Assembly: GCF_017377775.1 (NCBI RefSeq)
Contig: NZ_JAFVLN010000007.1
Location: forward strand, 62,001 to 126,000
From: Streptomyces sp. VRA16 Mangrove soil
GTDB lineage: Bacteria > Actinomycetota > Actinomycetes > Streptomycetales > Streptomycetaceae
Direction: 5' to 3'
DNA length: 64,000 nt
Shown piece by piece: positions 33,277 to 41,699 of this stretch. The notes under the pieces were generated by a model. It saw nothing but the letters and a program-made list of their open reading frames with translations, was not told where the DNA came from and did not search any database. Numbering within the stretch: position 1 is the stretch's first letter; every line of letters begins with the position of its first letter. Made by a program: the position numbers and the translations under genes.

Positions 33277-35807
33277 TCGCTTCCGACCCGACGCACATGG
33301 GCCCGTACCGGCTGATCGCGCGCCTCGGCGCCGGCGGTATGGGCCTCGTCTACCTCGGCCGCTCGGCGGCCGGGCGGACCGTCGCCGTGAAGGTCGTGCA
33401 GGCCGAGTACGCGCAGAACCCCGAGTTCCGGCGGCGGTTCGCGCGGGAGGTGGCGGCGGCCCGCAAGGTGGGCGGGGACTGGACGGCGGACGTGCTCGAC
33501 GCCGACACGGACGCGCAGACCCCGTGGGTGGCGACCCAGTACATCCCCGGGCCCGATCTGACGGCCGTGGTCGCCAAGGACTTCGGGCCGCTGCCCGTCG
33601 ACTCCGTGACCGTGCTCGCCCACCGGCTCGCGCAGGCGCTGCGGGCCGTGCACGGCGCCGGCCTGATCCACCGCGACCTCAAGCCGTCGAACGTCCTGGT
33701 CACCGTCGACGGGCCGCGCGTCATCGACTTCGGCATCGCCCGCGCCATGGACAGCCTCGCCCAGGACAGTCTGCTCACCCGCACGGGCATGTTCGTCGGT
33801 TCGCCCGGATTCATGTCGCCGGAGCAGGTGCGCGGCCGTGAACTCACCCCGGCCAGCGACGTGTTCTGCCTCGGCGCGGTCCTCGTCTTCGCCGCCACCG
33901 GCCGGCTGCTGTTCGGCGCCGCCGACGCCGGGCTCAACGCCCATCTGTTCCGGGTCGCCGAGGAGGAGCCCGACCTGACCGGCGTCCCCGAGCCGCTGCT
34001 CGGTCTCGTCCGGTCGTGTCTCGCCAAGGACCCGGCCGAGCGGCCCACACCGGAGGAGATAGCGCAGCGCACCCAGGTGAGTTCGCAGGAGGAGTGGCTG
34101 CCGGGCGCGGTCCTGGCCCAACTGGGGCGGCACGCGGCGAAGTTGCTGGACTTCGCGCCGGAGACGAGAGCGGACCAGCAGCCCTCGGTGTCCGTCCCCG
34201 CCCAGGCGCCAGAGCCCACAACCGCCCTCACGCCGGCCTCCGCGCAGGGGGCGACCCCGTCCGTCGGGTTCGGGCCGCCGCCCGCGCCGTACGGGGCCCC
34301 GCAGTGGTCCCCACCTGCGCCGCCCGGCTACGCGCCCACCGTCGCGCTCGGGGACTCCGCGCGTCCCAACCCGCACCGCAGGCAGGGCGTCGTGGCCGTC
34401 GCGCTCGTGCTGCTCACGGTGAGCTTCGGGGCGTCGTTCGCGGGGCCGGCGCTCAACGTGATCGAGAGGGACCTGCACGCGAGCGCCACCGAACTGAACT
34501 GGCTGTACGGCGGATACGCGCTCGGTTTCGGCGCGCTGCTGTTCCTCGGTGGTCTGTTCGCGGACCGGGTGGGCCGCAAACGCATGATGGTCGTCGGCCT
34601 GTCCGGGATCGCCGTCACCGCCCTGGCCGCGGGTCTGGCCCCGGCGATCCCCGTGATGATCGCGGCCGCCGTCGCGCAGGGCGCCTTCGCCGGGCTCGTT
34701 GTGCCTGCCGCGTTGTCCTTGGTGGCGGCCGACTTCCCCGAGCCGCGGGGGCGTGCCTACGCGTTCGGGGTCTATGCCGCGGTCGCCGCGGGCGGTGAGT
34801 GGCTTGCGCTGGTCCCCGCCAACTGGCTCATCGAGGAAGTAAGTTGGCGCAGCATCCTGCTTGCGGCGGCGGGCTTCGCCGTGCTGTCCGTCCTCGTCGT
34901 CGCCGCTGCGGTGCGCGATCCGCACGGCCGCACCGCCGTCGGGTCCGGCGCGCTGTCCGTGCTGACCGGCACCTTCGGGACCGTCGCCCTCGTCTACGGC
35001 TGTTTCAAGGCGTCCCTGGAAGGCTGGGCGCACCCCGACGTCGTGGTCCCGCTGTTGGTGGGCGCGGCTCTGTTCGCGGTCTCCGTGGTGGGGCAGTCGC
35101 GGCCCACGACGCCGGCGCAGGCCGAGCCGGTCCCGGGCCGGGTCCGGGCCGGGGCGTTCGTCGCGTTGCTGCTGGTCTGCGGCGGCACGTACGCCATTGC
35201 CTCGTCGGCGAGTTCGTTCCTCTACAACGTCCAGGGCCTGGCCCCCAGCGGCATCTCGGTGCTGCTGCTGCCGCTGCCCGTCGCGCTCGTCGTCGGCGCC
35301 GTCCTGATCGCGCCCCGGCTGCGCAGCCGCTTCGCACCGCCCGCCGTGATCGTGCCGGGCCTGTTGCTCTGCGCGCTCGGCGCGGGAGTGCTCTCCCTGC
35401 TCGCGCCGAACAGCTCCTACCTGCCTCTGGTGCCGATCGCGCTGGTTTTGGACGGCCTGGGCCTCGGCCTGGCCCTGATGCCGCTGTACTCCCTGGCGAC
35501 GGCTGGCGGCGTGGGGCGCGGCACGGGCGGCGACGCGGCCATGGCCGGGGCGGCGGTCCAGGTGGGCGGCTCGCTGGGCGCCGCCCTGCTTGGCGCCGCC
35601 TGGCTCAGCGCCTACCAGGACGCGAACCGACGGGCCGACACCGCGAGCGACGCGCAGAGCCTCTTCCGGAGCGCGGCGGTGGACGGCAGCGTCATCGGCC
35701 TGTTCTGGGGCCTCGCACTGATCGTGCTCGCAGTCCTGCTCGTGGCGGTGCTGGTGCGGGCCCGCACCAGCACCGCTCAGGGCGCGCCGCCCTCCGTACG
35801 CGCCTGA
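33264..35807 (+). CDS. Hanks-type Ser/Thr protein kinase fused to a 14-TM MFS transporter
   Basis: The predicted 847-residue protein begins with a complete eukaryote-like kinase domain (about 12-275). It shows the glycine loop LGAGGMGLVYLG (21-32), the ATP lysine K43, the catalytic loop HRDLKPSN (near 136-143), DFG (near 155) and MSPEQ, all intact. A Pro/Ala/Gln-rich linker (about 290-370) leads into 14 hydrophobic segments (about 375-840). The DHA2-family MFS motif A, GGLFADRVGRKRMM, lies after the second. Bacterial kinases often carry one helix and a sensor domain here; a whole drug-exporter-like permease is unusual. GTG 33264 overlaps the NTPase stop. GTG 33246 is possible. The frame is unbroken, so a sequencing fusion is unlikely. 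Confidence 0.9.
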   Translation: MDQLIASDPTHMGPYRLIARLGAGGMGLVYLGRSAAGRTVAVKVVQAEYAQNPEFRRRFAREVAAARKVGGDWTADVLDADTDAQTPWVATQYIPGPDLTAVVAKDFGPLPVDSVTVLAHRLAQALRAVHGAGLIHRDLKPSNVLVTVDGPRVIDFGIARAMDSLAQDSLLTRTGMFVGSPGFMSPEQVRGRELTPASDVFCLGAVLVFAATGRLLFGAADAGLNAHLFRVAEEEPDLTGVPEPLLGLVRSCLAKDPAERPTPEEIAQRTQVSSQEEWLPGAVLAQLGRHAAKLLDFAPETRADQQPSVSVPAQAPEPTTALTPASAQGATPSVGFGPPPAPYGAPQWSPPAPPGYAPTVALGDSARPNPHRRQGVVAVALVLLTVSFGASFAGPALNVIERDLHASATELNWLYGGYALGFGALLFLGGLFADRVGRKRMMVVGLSGIAVTALAAGLAPAIPVMIAAAVAQGAFAGLVVPAALSLVAADFPEPRGRAYAFGVYAAVAAGGEWLALVPANWLIEEVSWRSILLAAAGFAVLSVLVVAAAVRDPHGRTAVGSGALSVLTGTFGTVALVYGCFKASLEGWAHPDVVVPLLVGAALFAVSVVGQSRPTTPAQAEPVPGRVRAGAFVALLLVCGGTYAIASSASSFLYNVQGLAPSGISVLLLPLPVALVVGAVLIAPRLRSRFAPPAVIVPGLLLCALGAGVLSLLAPNSSYLPLVPIALVLDGLGLGLALMPLYSLATAGGVGRGTGGDAAMAGAAVQVGGSLGAALLGAAWLSAYQDANRRADTASDAQSLFRSAAVDGSVIGLFWGLALIVLAVLLVAVLVRARTSTAQGAPPSVRA

Positions 35808-36580
35808 GCCGGGGCGGGTTCGTACGTCACCGCGTTCCCCGCCCAGCCGACCAGCCCCAGCAGGACGAACGCCCCGACGAGGACGCGCCCCGTGCCGCTC
35901 AGCATCAGCGGCCGGGTCGCCGAGGGGCCGCGCACGACGCCGATGACGGACTCGGCCGACGACTGGTCGCCGAAGAGCCGCTTGGGGTACGCGGACGTCA
36001 GCAGCAGGACGTACGCGGACACCCGCATCCGGTAGCGGAGCACGGCCGCGGTCGCCTCGAACAGCGGCTGCGGCATCCGGCCGAGGACGAGCACGATCAG
36101 CCAGGACACCACCGACACCGCCCACCAGCCGGCCGTCGCGAGCGCGGTCAGGAGCGCGGCCGGGATCACGAGGAACAGGCGCAGGAGGACCGCGAGCCGG
36201 TTCAGGGCGGTGGAGCGGAGCCGGACCTGGACCGGGTAGCCGTGCGGCTCGCCGAGCAGCTGGAAGGGCGGGTAGCGGTCGGTCAGCAGCATCGAGGCGG
36301 CGCCGAACCGGGTCTCGTACCGGACGTACCCGGCGAGCCACTGCTCCAGCGGGTCGGGAACCCGGCCGAGCACCAGCGTCGCGCACCATGCCGCGACCGC
36401 CACGAAGAAGGTGACGACGGACAGCAGCGCGAGCACGATCGCGTGCGGCAGCAGGAGCAGCAGCCGGAGCAGAACCGTCAGCCGGTGCTGCCGGCCGGGC
36501 GGCGGGACGTCGAGTTCGGGCAGGGGTTCGGCACCGGGGACCAGGGGGACGGCGCCGTAGTGGGGGGAGGGGGCGGCCAT
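35777..36580 (-). CDS. DUF4389 membrane protein (two copies of the domain)
   Basis: The 267-residue protein has two similar units, each with a pair of hydrophobic helices and then a conserved GR(V/M)P(D/Q)PL(E/F)...(V/L)RY loop (near 73-88 and 170-185), the pattern of DUF4389. A final helix lies near 238-255. The family is restricted mostly to actinobacteria and has no known function. The 3' end overlaps the kinase-MFS gene by 31 bp, convergently. The 226 bp upstream (36581-36806) holds no gene I can support, only a terminator at its far end. Confidence 0.85.
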   Translation of the reverse strand: MAAPSPHYGAVPLVPGAEPLPELDVPPPGRQHRLTVLLRLLLLLPHAIVLALLSVVTFFVAVAAWCATLVLGRVPDPLEQWLAGYVRYETRFGAASMLLTDRYPPFQLLGEPHGYPVQVRLRSTALNRLAVLLRLFLVIPAALLTALATAGWWAVSVVSWLIVLVLGRMPQPLFEATAAVLRYRMRVSAYVLLLTSAYPKRLFGDQSSAESVIGVVRGPSATRPLMLSGTGRVLVGAFVLLGLVGWAGNAVTYEPAPAQARTEGGAP

Positions 36581-36772
36581 GCGGCAACTCTGTACACGGG
36601 TGGGGGGACCGGCATCCGGGGGCGCCTGATCGGGTGGTGCCGAGCACTGCGGTGGCGTGCGTGACCGCGTCGATCAGCATCGGCCCCCGCCCTCCCTCGG
36701 CCGGTTGATCCGCCGCGGTCGGCACGGGCGGACGCGGGTCCGGGTCCGTCACCTCGACCCGGACGCCGCCTG

Positions 36773-36808
36773 GAGAGCGCAGGATCAGCAGCGAGCGCCT
36801 GCGCTCTC
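36773..36808. terminator. Terminator overlapping the MFS stop codon
   Basis: GAGAGCGCAGG pairs perfectly with CCTGCGCTCTC (11 bp, 14-nt loop). The right arm includes part of the TGA stop (complement at 36807-36809) of the minus-strand MFS gene. Confidence 0.6.
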
Positions 36809-38057
36809 AAAGAACCCCGACGGCGGGGTCCTGGTCCTCCGCCCGCAGGCCTTCCGGAGGTTCACCGAGTACGCCGCGCGGGAGCAGCAGCAACGGCGTG
36901 GCCAGCATCAGGGCGCCCGCCACGGCCACCGCCTCGCGCGTTCCCACCACGGCGGCCAGGGCGCCCCACGTCAGGGTCAGTACGGCCTTGGTGACGTTGC
37001 CCGTGACGGACCAGGACGCCATGACCCGGGCGATCTGGTCCGGGGCGGTCCAGCGCAGGCGGGCCGTGGCGAGGACCGGGTTGAAGACGCCGCAGCACGT
37101 GACGAGGCCGAGCTCGACGAGGACCGCGACCGTGAGGCCGGCGGGGCCCGGGCCGATGAAGGCCAGGCCGCCGAGCCAGAGGGCGCGGGCGGCACCCGCG
37201 TACAGCAGGAGGCGTTCCTCGCCCAGGCGCGCGGCGAGGGGGCGGGCGAGGCGGGAGCCGATGAGGCCGCCGACGCACGGGATGCCGCCGAACGCCAGAC
37301 CGTACTGCCAGGGTGGGAAGCCGAGGTCGCTGACCATGAGGACGGTCAGGAGCGGGGCCGTGCCCATGATCAGGCCGTTGACGGCTGTCGTGTTGAGGAA
37401 GAGCGCGCGCAGACGGCGGGAGTGCCAGATGTGGCGCCAGCCCGCGCCGATCGACGCCCGGTCGAGGGGGCGGCGGTCGGCCGGGGCGGGTTCGGGGGCG
37501 CGGATCGCGGCGATGCCGCACGCCGAGAGCAGGAAGCTGACCGCGTTGGCGAGGGTCGTGGCGAGCGGGCCGAACAGGCCGATCGCGGCGCCGCCGAGAG
37601 GCGGACCGAGGGCGGTCGTGGTCCACGTGACGTTTTCGAAGCGGGAGTTGGCGAGCAGGAGGCCGTCCGTCGGGACCAGGGCCTTCAGATGGGCGCCGCT
37701 CGCCGCGCGGAAGACGATGTCGGCGGTGGCGACGACCACCGCGACGGCGACGAGCTGGGCGAACGTGAGCGCGCCGAGAGCGTGGGACAGGGGCAGCGTG
37801 AGGAGCGCGGCGCAGCGGACCAGGTCCGCCGCGATCATCACCGGCCGTTTGCGGCGGAACTCCACCCACGGCCCGAGCGGCACCGCGAACGCCGCGCCCG
37901 CCGCGAGCCCGGCCGCCGCCAGGAACGACACCTGCGCGGGCCCCGCGCCGAGCGCGAGCACGGCGATCAGCGGGAACGCGTCGAGCGCGAGCCACGTCCC
38001 GGCCGAACTCGCCGCGAACGCCGCCCACAACCATCCGAAATCCCGCCCGAGCCTCAT
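36807..38057 (-). CDS. MFS transporter (LysR-linked)
   Basis: The 416-residue protein has about 12 hydrophobic segments and the loop 2-3 basic motif (GPWVEFRRKRPVMIAADLVR), as in the MFS_3/TMEM205-like exporters of the enterobactin exporter EntS type. ATG 38057 begins MRLGRDFGWLWAAFAAS, typical of this group; longer starts to 38099 add unconserved residues. It is transcribed divergently from a LysR gene, which probably regulates it through the operator at 38117-38133. Substrate unknown. Confidence 0.9.
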   Translation of the reverse strand: MRLGRDFGWLWAAFAASSAGTWLALDAFPLIAVLALGAGPAQVSFLAAAGLAAGAAFAVPLGPWVEFRRKRPVMIAADLVRCAALLTLPLSHALGALTFAQLVAVAVVVATADIVFRAASGAHLKALVPTDGLLLANSRFENVTWTTTALGPPLGGAAIGLFGPLATTLANAVSFLLSACGIAAIRAPEPAPADRRPLDRASIGAGWRHIWHSRRLRALFLNTTAVNGLIMGTAPLLTVLMVSDLGFPPWQYGLAFGGIPCVGGLIGSRLARPLAARLGEERLLLYAGAARALWLGGLAFIGPGPAGLTVAVLVELGLVTCCGVFNPVLATARLRWTAPDQIARVMASWSVTGNVTKAVLTLTWGALAAVVGTREAVAVAGALMLATPLLLLPRGVLGEPPEGLRAEDQDPAVGVL

Positions 38058-38116
38058 GACCTGCGATTCAAGCCCTCGACCCGCGGCCCGATCAAACAAC
38101 CGACAGGCCGTCCCCG

Positions 38117-38133
38117 TACAACCCGTGGTTGTA
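38117..38133. promoter_or_regulatory. Candidate LysR operator
   Basis: TACAACC-CGT-GGTTGTA is a perfect 7+7 palindrome that fits the T-N11-A core of LysR-type sites. It lies in the gap between the divergent MFS and LysR genes, 7 bp before the preferred LysR start. Confidence 0.65.
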
Positions 38134-38140
38134 TGACGAG

Positions 38141-39124
38141 GTGGATCTGGAAGCCGTACGCACCTTTGTCACCGTCGCCGACGAGGGCCAGTTCAAGGTG
38201 GCCGCGGCGGAGCTGGGTGTCACTCAGCAGGCCGCGTCGAAGCGGGTCGCCGTGCTGGAGCGGGAGCTCGGTGTGCGGCTGTTCACCCGGACACCGCGCG
38301 GGGCCCGGCTCACCCTCGACGGGGAGGCGTTCCTGCCGCACGCCAGGGCGGTGCTGCGGGCCGTGGAGCGGGCGGAGACGTTCGTCAGGTCCGGGCGCAG
38401 GGCGCTGCGCGTCGACGTCCTCGGCAAGGGGGTGATCACGACGGGGCTGCTGCGCGACTTCCACGAGGTGCACCCGGACGTCGGACTCGACATGGCGACG
38501 CTCGGCGGCGGCCGGGCCGCGCTCGCCGCCGTCCGCGACGGGAGCGTGGACGCGTCCTTCTGGGCCTGCGGAGTGCCGCGCGAACAGTGGCCCGCGGGGG
38601 TGCGCAGCGAGCGGGTCGTCGACGAGCAGCTGCTGCTCGCCGTGGGCGCCGCGCATCCCCTGGCGGACGCGGACTCGGTCGGCCTCACCGAACTCGCCGG
38701 GTACCGCATCTGGATGCCGGGCCTGGTGGAGGGGAGCGAATGGGGCGCGTACTACGGGGAGCTGGCGCGCGAGTTCGGGCTCGACATCTACTCCGACGGG
38801 CTGCACTTCGGCAGCGGGCATCTGCTGGAGACGGTCGCCGGGTCCGCGTCGGTGGCGACGTTCGTCGGGCACCGCTCCCCGCTGGTGCGGCCCGCCGGGC
38901 TGGACCTGCGGATGGTTCCCGTACTGCATCCGACCCCCGTCTACCCGCACTCCCTGCTGTGGCGGGACGACAATCCGCATCCGGGTCTCGGGGCCCTGCG
39001 GGAGTACCTCGTACGGGCGTACCGGGCGGCGCCGGTGCCCGACCGCTGGCTGCCGCGCTGGGCGGACCGGGGCGCGGCGGCCCCCCGTTCGGCCCGCCAC
39101 CAGATGCGTGACAACCGCACCTGA
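38141..39124 (+). CDS. LysR-family transcriptional regulator
   Basis: The 327-residue protein has an N-terminal winged helix (MDLEAVRTFVTVADEGQFKVAAAELGVTQQAASKRVAVLERELGVRLFTR) and a substrate-binding-type effector domain (about 90-300). GTG 38141 gives the usual LysR N-terminus. A TTG at 38129 would add four residues but lies within the operator. It very probably controls the divergent MFS gene, and perhaps itself, in response to an unknown ligand exported by that pump. Confidence 0.9.
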   Translation: MDLEAVRTFVTVADEGQFKVAAAELGVTQQAASKRVAVLERELGVRLFTRTPRGARLTLDGEAFLPHARAVLRAVERAETFVRSGRRALRVDVLGKGVITTGLLRDFHEVHPDVGLDMATLGGGRAALAAVRDGSVDASFWACGVPREQWPAGVRSERVVDEQLLLAVGAAHPLADADSVGLTELAGYRIWMPGLVEGSEWGAYYGELAREFGLDIYSDGLHFGSGHLLETVAGSASVATFVGHRSPLVRPAGLDLRMVPVLHPTPVYPHSLLWRDDNPHPGLGALREYLVRAYRAAPVPDRWLPRWADRGAAAPRSARHQMRDNRT

Positions 39125-39138
39125 CCCAGGCTCAGGTC

Positions 39139-40113
39139 ATGTCGACCACGCGTACACGTACTCCTCTTGCCTTCTGCCTCGCCGCCGTCGTCCTGCTGAG
39201 CGCCACCGTCACGGCCTGCGGCGGTGACGACAGCAAGCCCGATCCCATGAAGGGCGACCAGTGGGCCCTCGACGCGCTCAAGCTGCCCGGCGCCTGGGAC
39301 ACGTCGAAGGGCGACGACACGGTCATCGCGGTCGTCGACACCGGTGTCGACCCCGACCACCCCGACCTCAAGGGCCGCCTCGTCGACGGACACGACTTCG
39401 TCGACAACGACGACACCCCCAAGGACCTGAACGGCCACGGTACCCATGTCTCCGGCATCGCCGCCGCCCACACCGACAACGGCGTCGGCATCGCGGGCGG
39501 CGCCCCCGGCGCCAAGATCATGCCGGTCCGGGTGCTGGGCGCCGACGGCTCCGGCACCAACGACAACATCAACAAGGGCATCAAGTGGGCCGCCGACCAC
39601 GGCGCCGACGTCATCAACCTCTCCCTCGGCGAGTCCGGCCTGATGGCCAAGCTCCTCAAGGGCGGCACCCTCAACACGTCCATCAAGTACGCCTACGGCA
39701 AGGGCGTCACGGTGGTGGCCGCCGCGGGCAACGACGGCGACAACGTGCAGACGTACAAGGTGGACACCCCGGTCCTCGTCGTCGGCGCCAGCAACTCCTC
39801 GGGCCTGCCCGCGTCGTTCTCCAACTTCGGTGTGGAGAACGCCGTTTCGGCCCCCGGCGTCGACATCCTCTCCACGCTCCCGACCTACACGACGAAGGAG
39901 ACGCTGAAGAACACCTCCGGGTACGGGGACCTGTCCGGTACGTCGATGGCGTCGCCGTACGTCGCGGCGGTCGCCGCCCTCCTGCACCACCAGGGCCTGA
40001 AGCCCGACGAGATCATGTCGACGATCCGGGAGACGGCGCAGAACCCGAAGAACATCGCGCGGCTCGGCCTCGGCATCGTGGACGCCGAGGCCGCCGTCAA
40101 GAAGCACGCGTAG
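39139..40113 (+). CDS. Subtilisin-like serine protease, lipoprotein (S8 family)
   Basis: The 324-residue protein has a lipoprotein signal peptide with lipobox VTAC (modified cysteine C27), so it is held on the outer face of the membrane. The S8 triad is complete: D67 in VVDTGVD, H100 in GHGTHVSG, S269 in GTSMASP; the oxyanion-hole Asn is in AAAGNDGD. There is no recognisable I9 propeptide and little room for one (residues 28-45), which is short for a subtilase. It follows the LysR gene by 14 bp but is probably not functionally tied to it. Confidence 0.93.
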   Translation: MSTTRTRTPLAFCLAAVVLLSATVTACGGDDSKPDPMKGDQWALDALKLPGAWDTSKGDDTVIAVVDTGVDPDHPDLKGRLVDGHDFVDNDDTPKDLNGHGTHVSGIAAAHTDNGVGIAGGAPGAKIMPVRVLGADGSGTNDNINKGIKWAADHGADVINLSLGESGLMAKLLKGGTLNTSIKYAYGKGVTVVAAAGNDGDNVQTYKVDTPVLVVGASNSSGLPASFSNFGVENAVSAPGVDILSTLPTYTTKETLKNTSGYGDLSGTSMASPYVAAVAALLHHQGLKPDEIMSTIRETAQNPKNIARLGLGIVDAEAAVKKHA

Positions 40114-40125
40114 TCACGGGACGGG

Positions 40126-41142
40126 TCACGAGGCCCGTATGGCCCGCGTCACCACCCGGTTCGCGGCGAGCTTCTGCAGCATCCCGTAGGCCAGGACCGG
40201 CAGCAGCACATGCGGCCGGTCCGGCAGCGCGGCCGAGACGAGCACGGCGCTCGCGCTGCTGTTGTTCATCCCGCAGGCCAGCGTCACCGACGCCCCCGCG
40301 GGCCGGTCCAGACGCAGCACCCGCGCCGTGATCCGGCCGAGCGCGAACGACACCGCGCAGACCGTGGCCGCGACCGCGAGCGCGGCCCCGAGCAGCAGGA
40401 ACCGCGGGCGGGCCAGGAAGGGGCCGATGGCGCCGCCCGCGTTCGCGTACGTCAGGACGAGCGAGCCGACCAGCGCGGTGGGCAGGACGACCCCGCGCAC
40501 CCGCGCCAGCGGCCGCTCCGGCAGCAGCAGCCGGATCGCGATGCCCGCGGCGCAGGGCAGCAGCACCCCGGTCAGGGCGAGCCCGGAGCCGGTGTCGTGG
40601 GCGACGGCGGTGAGCGTGGCGGCGTACGTGCCGGAGAGCAGCGGCGCGAGGGCGGCCACGGTGAGCGGGACGGTCAGCGGGCTCAGCAGCGTGGACAGCA
40701 GCACCAGGCCGACCATGGTGGGCTGGTCGCCGTTGCCGCGCCCCGTCCACACGGTGGCCCCGGCCGCGACCGGCATCGCGACGGTGAGGATGACGGCGGC
40801 GGTCACTCCGCTGCCGCCGTCGGTGTCCGGCGAGTGGTGCAGGGCCCAGGCGACGGCCGGGACGATCAGCAGGGGGGCGGTGAGATGCACGGCGAGCCCG
40901 GCGAGCAACGCCCGTGGCCTGCGCAGGAGATGGGTGAGTTCCCTGACCGGCACCTGGAGTCCCGCGCTGAACATGATCAGGGCGAGCAGACACGGCAGGA
41001 ACGGGGCGGCGATGCGGTGGGGGAGCGGGACGAGCACCGCGGCGGCGTAGGCCACGGCGACGTACCGGCTGAGATGGCGGCGCACGCGGCGGAGCGTAGG
41101 GCTCGCGGGTAAGAACGGGCCGTGACACGCGCACCGTGACAT
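40126..41142 (-). CDS. BASS-family transporter (bile acid:Na+ symporter type)
   Basis: The 338-residue protein has nine to ten hydrophobic helices and the family's CGMNNSSASAVLVSAALPD crossover region (near 290-310), related to ACR3/BASS carriers of organic anions or arsenite. The cysteine typical of ACR3 is not in the expected context, so an organic anion is more likely. The long start at 41142 lacks a ribosome site; GTG 41085, giving 319 residues, is an alternative. It converges on the protease gene with a 12-bp gap. Confidence 0.82.
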   Translation of the reverse strand: MSRCACHGPFLPASPTLRRVRRHLSRYVAVAYAAAVLVPLPHRIAAPFLPCLLALIMFSAGLQVPVRELTHLLRRPRALLAGLAVHLTAPLLIVPAVAWALHHSPDTDGGSGVTAAVILTVAMPVAAGATVWTGRGNGDQPTMVGLVLLSTLLSPLTVPLTVAALAPLLSGTYAATLTAVAHDTGSGLALTGVLLPCAAGIAIRLLLPERPLARVRGVVLPTALVGSLVLTYANAGGAIGPFLARPRFLLLGAALAVAATVCAVSFALGRITARVLRLDRPAGASVTLACGMNNSSASAVLVSAALPDRPHVLLPVLAYGMLQKLAANRVVTRAIRAS

Positions 41143-41243
41143 TTGTACTCAGGGAGTCGGGACGGCTCGCTCTGCCGCCGCGCACCCCCGCTCCGCGATG
41201 CTCAGTGGTGTCGGAAACGGAACGCATCGCAGGGGGCGGGGAC

Positions 41244-41699
41244 ATGGGCGCGAGCACGCTGACGGAGACCACGCAGACCACGCAGGCCGGGGACAAGGCG
41301 CGGGCCGGGGTGCCGGTGGACTTCAAGGGGCTGCCGCTCTGGTACTTCCCGATCGCGGGCTGCTTCGCCGGGATCTTCGACGTCTCCCGCGTCGACCCGG
41401 CGATGACCGCGGTGCTGCCGGCCCTGATCGTCCTCAACCTGGTGCTCTCGCTCACCGTCCTCAAGACGCGGATGCGGCTGATGAAGGCGCTGTGGAAGAA
41501 CAAGCGCACCCGGCTGCTCGCGTTCGGCCTGATCGCCCTGCGGTTCGTGGTGCACGCCGGGCTCGGCGCGGCCGGGTTCGCGGCCGGCAGCGCCGTCGGC
41601 GGGGTGACCGTCGGCATCGTGATGGCCGTGCTCGGCACCGTGCTGGCGTGGGGCGACCAGTGGCTGATCCTGCGGACGCTGCGCCGGGCTCAGTCCTGA
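41244..41699 (+). CDS. Small membrane protein of unknown function
   Basis: The 151-residue protein has a Thr/Gln-rich start, then four hydrophobic segments (about 35-52, 54-75, 93-115 and 118-138) with the basic loop KTRMRLMKALWKNKRTR between helices 2 and 3. ATG 41244 has AGGGGGCGGGG just upstream; the longer frame starting at 41136 is unsupported. Its last 10 bp overlap the convergent DUF6049-like gene. No family recognised. Confidence 0.7.
   Translation: MGASTLTETTQTTQAGDKARAGVPVDFKGLPLWYFPIAGCFAGIFDVSRVDPAMTAVLPALIVLNLVLSLTVLKTRMRLMKALWKNKRTRLLAFGLIALRFVVHAGLGAAGFAAGSAVGGVTVGIVMAVLGTVLAWGDQWLILRTLRRAQS

Noticed and set aside
33264-35807. Kinase-MFS fusion as a frameshift artefact
   Set aside because: The kinase, Pro-rich linker and first MFS helix are in one frame with normal codon use. 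No stop or start cluster lies at the junction near 34380.
32124-36752. Very long minus-strand open frame opposite the NTPase and kinase-MFS genes
   Set aside because: It is the antisense shadow of GC-rich codons. Its translation is Arg/Gly/Pro-rich with no domain, while the plus strand encodes clear kinase and MFS motifs.
36581-36772. A small gene in the gap upstream of the DUF4389 gene
   Set aside because: Short frames exist on both strands but none has a ribosome site or a recognisable product.
41136-41243. N-terminal extension of the small membrane protein starting at 41136
   Set aside because: ATG 41244 has a strong ribosome site, and the extension has no conserved features.
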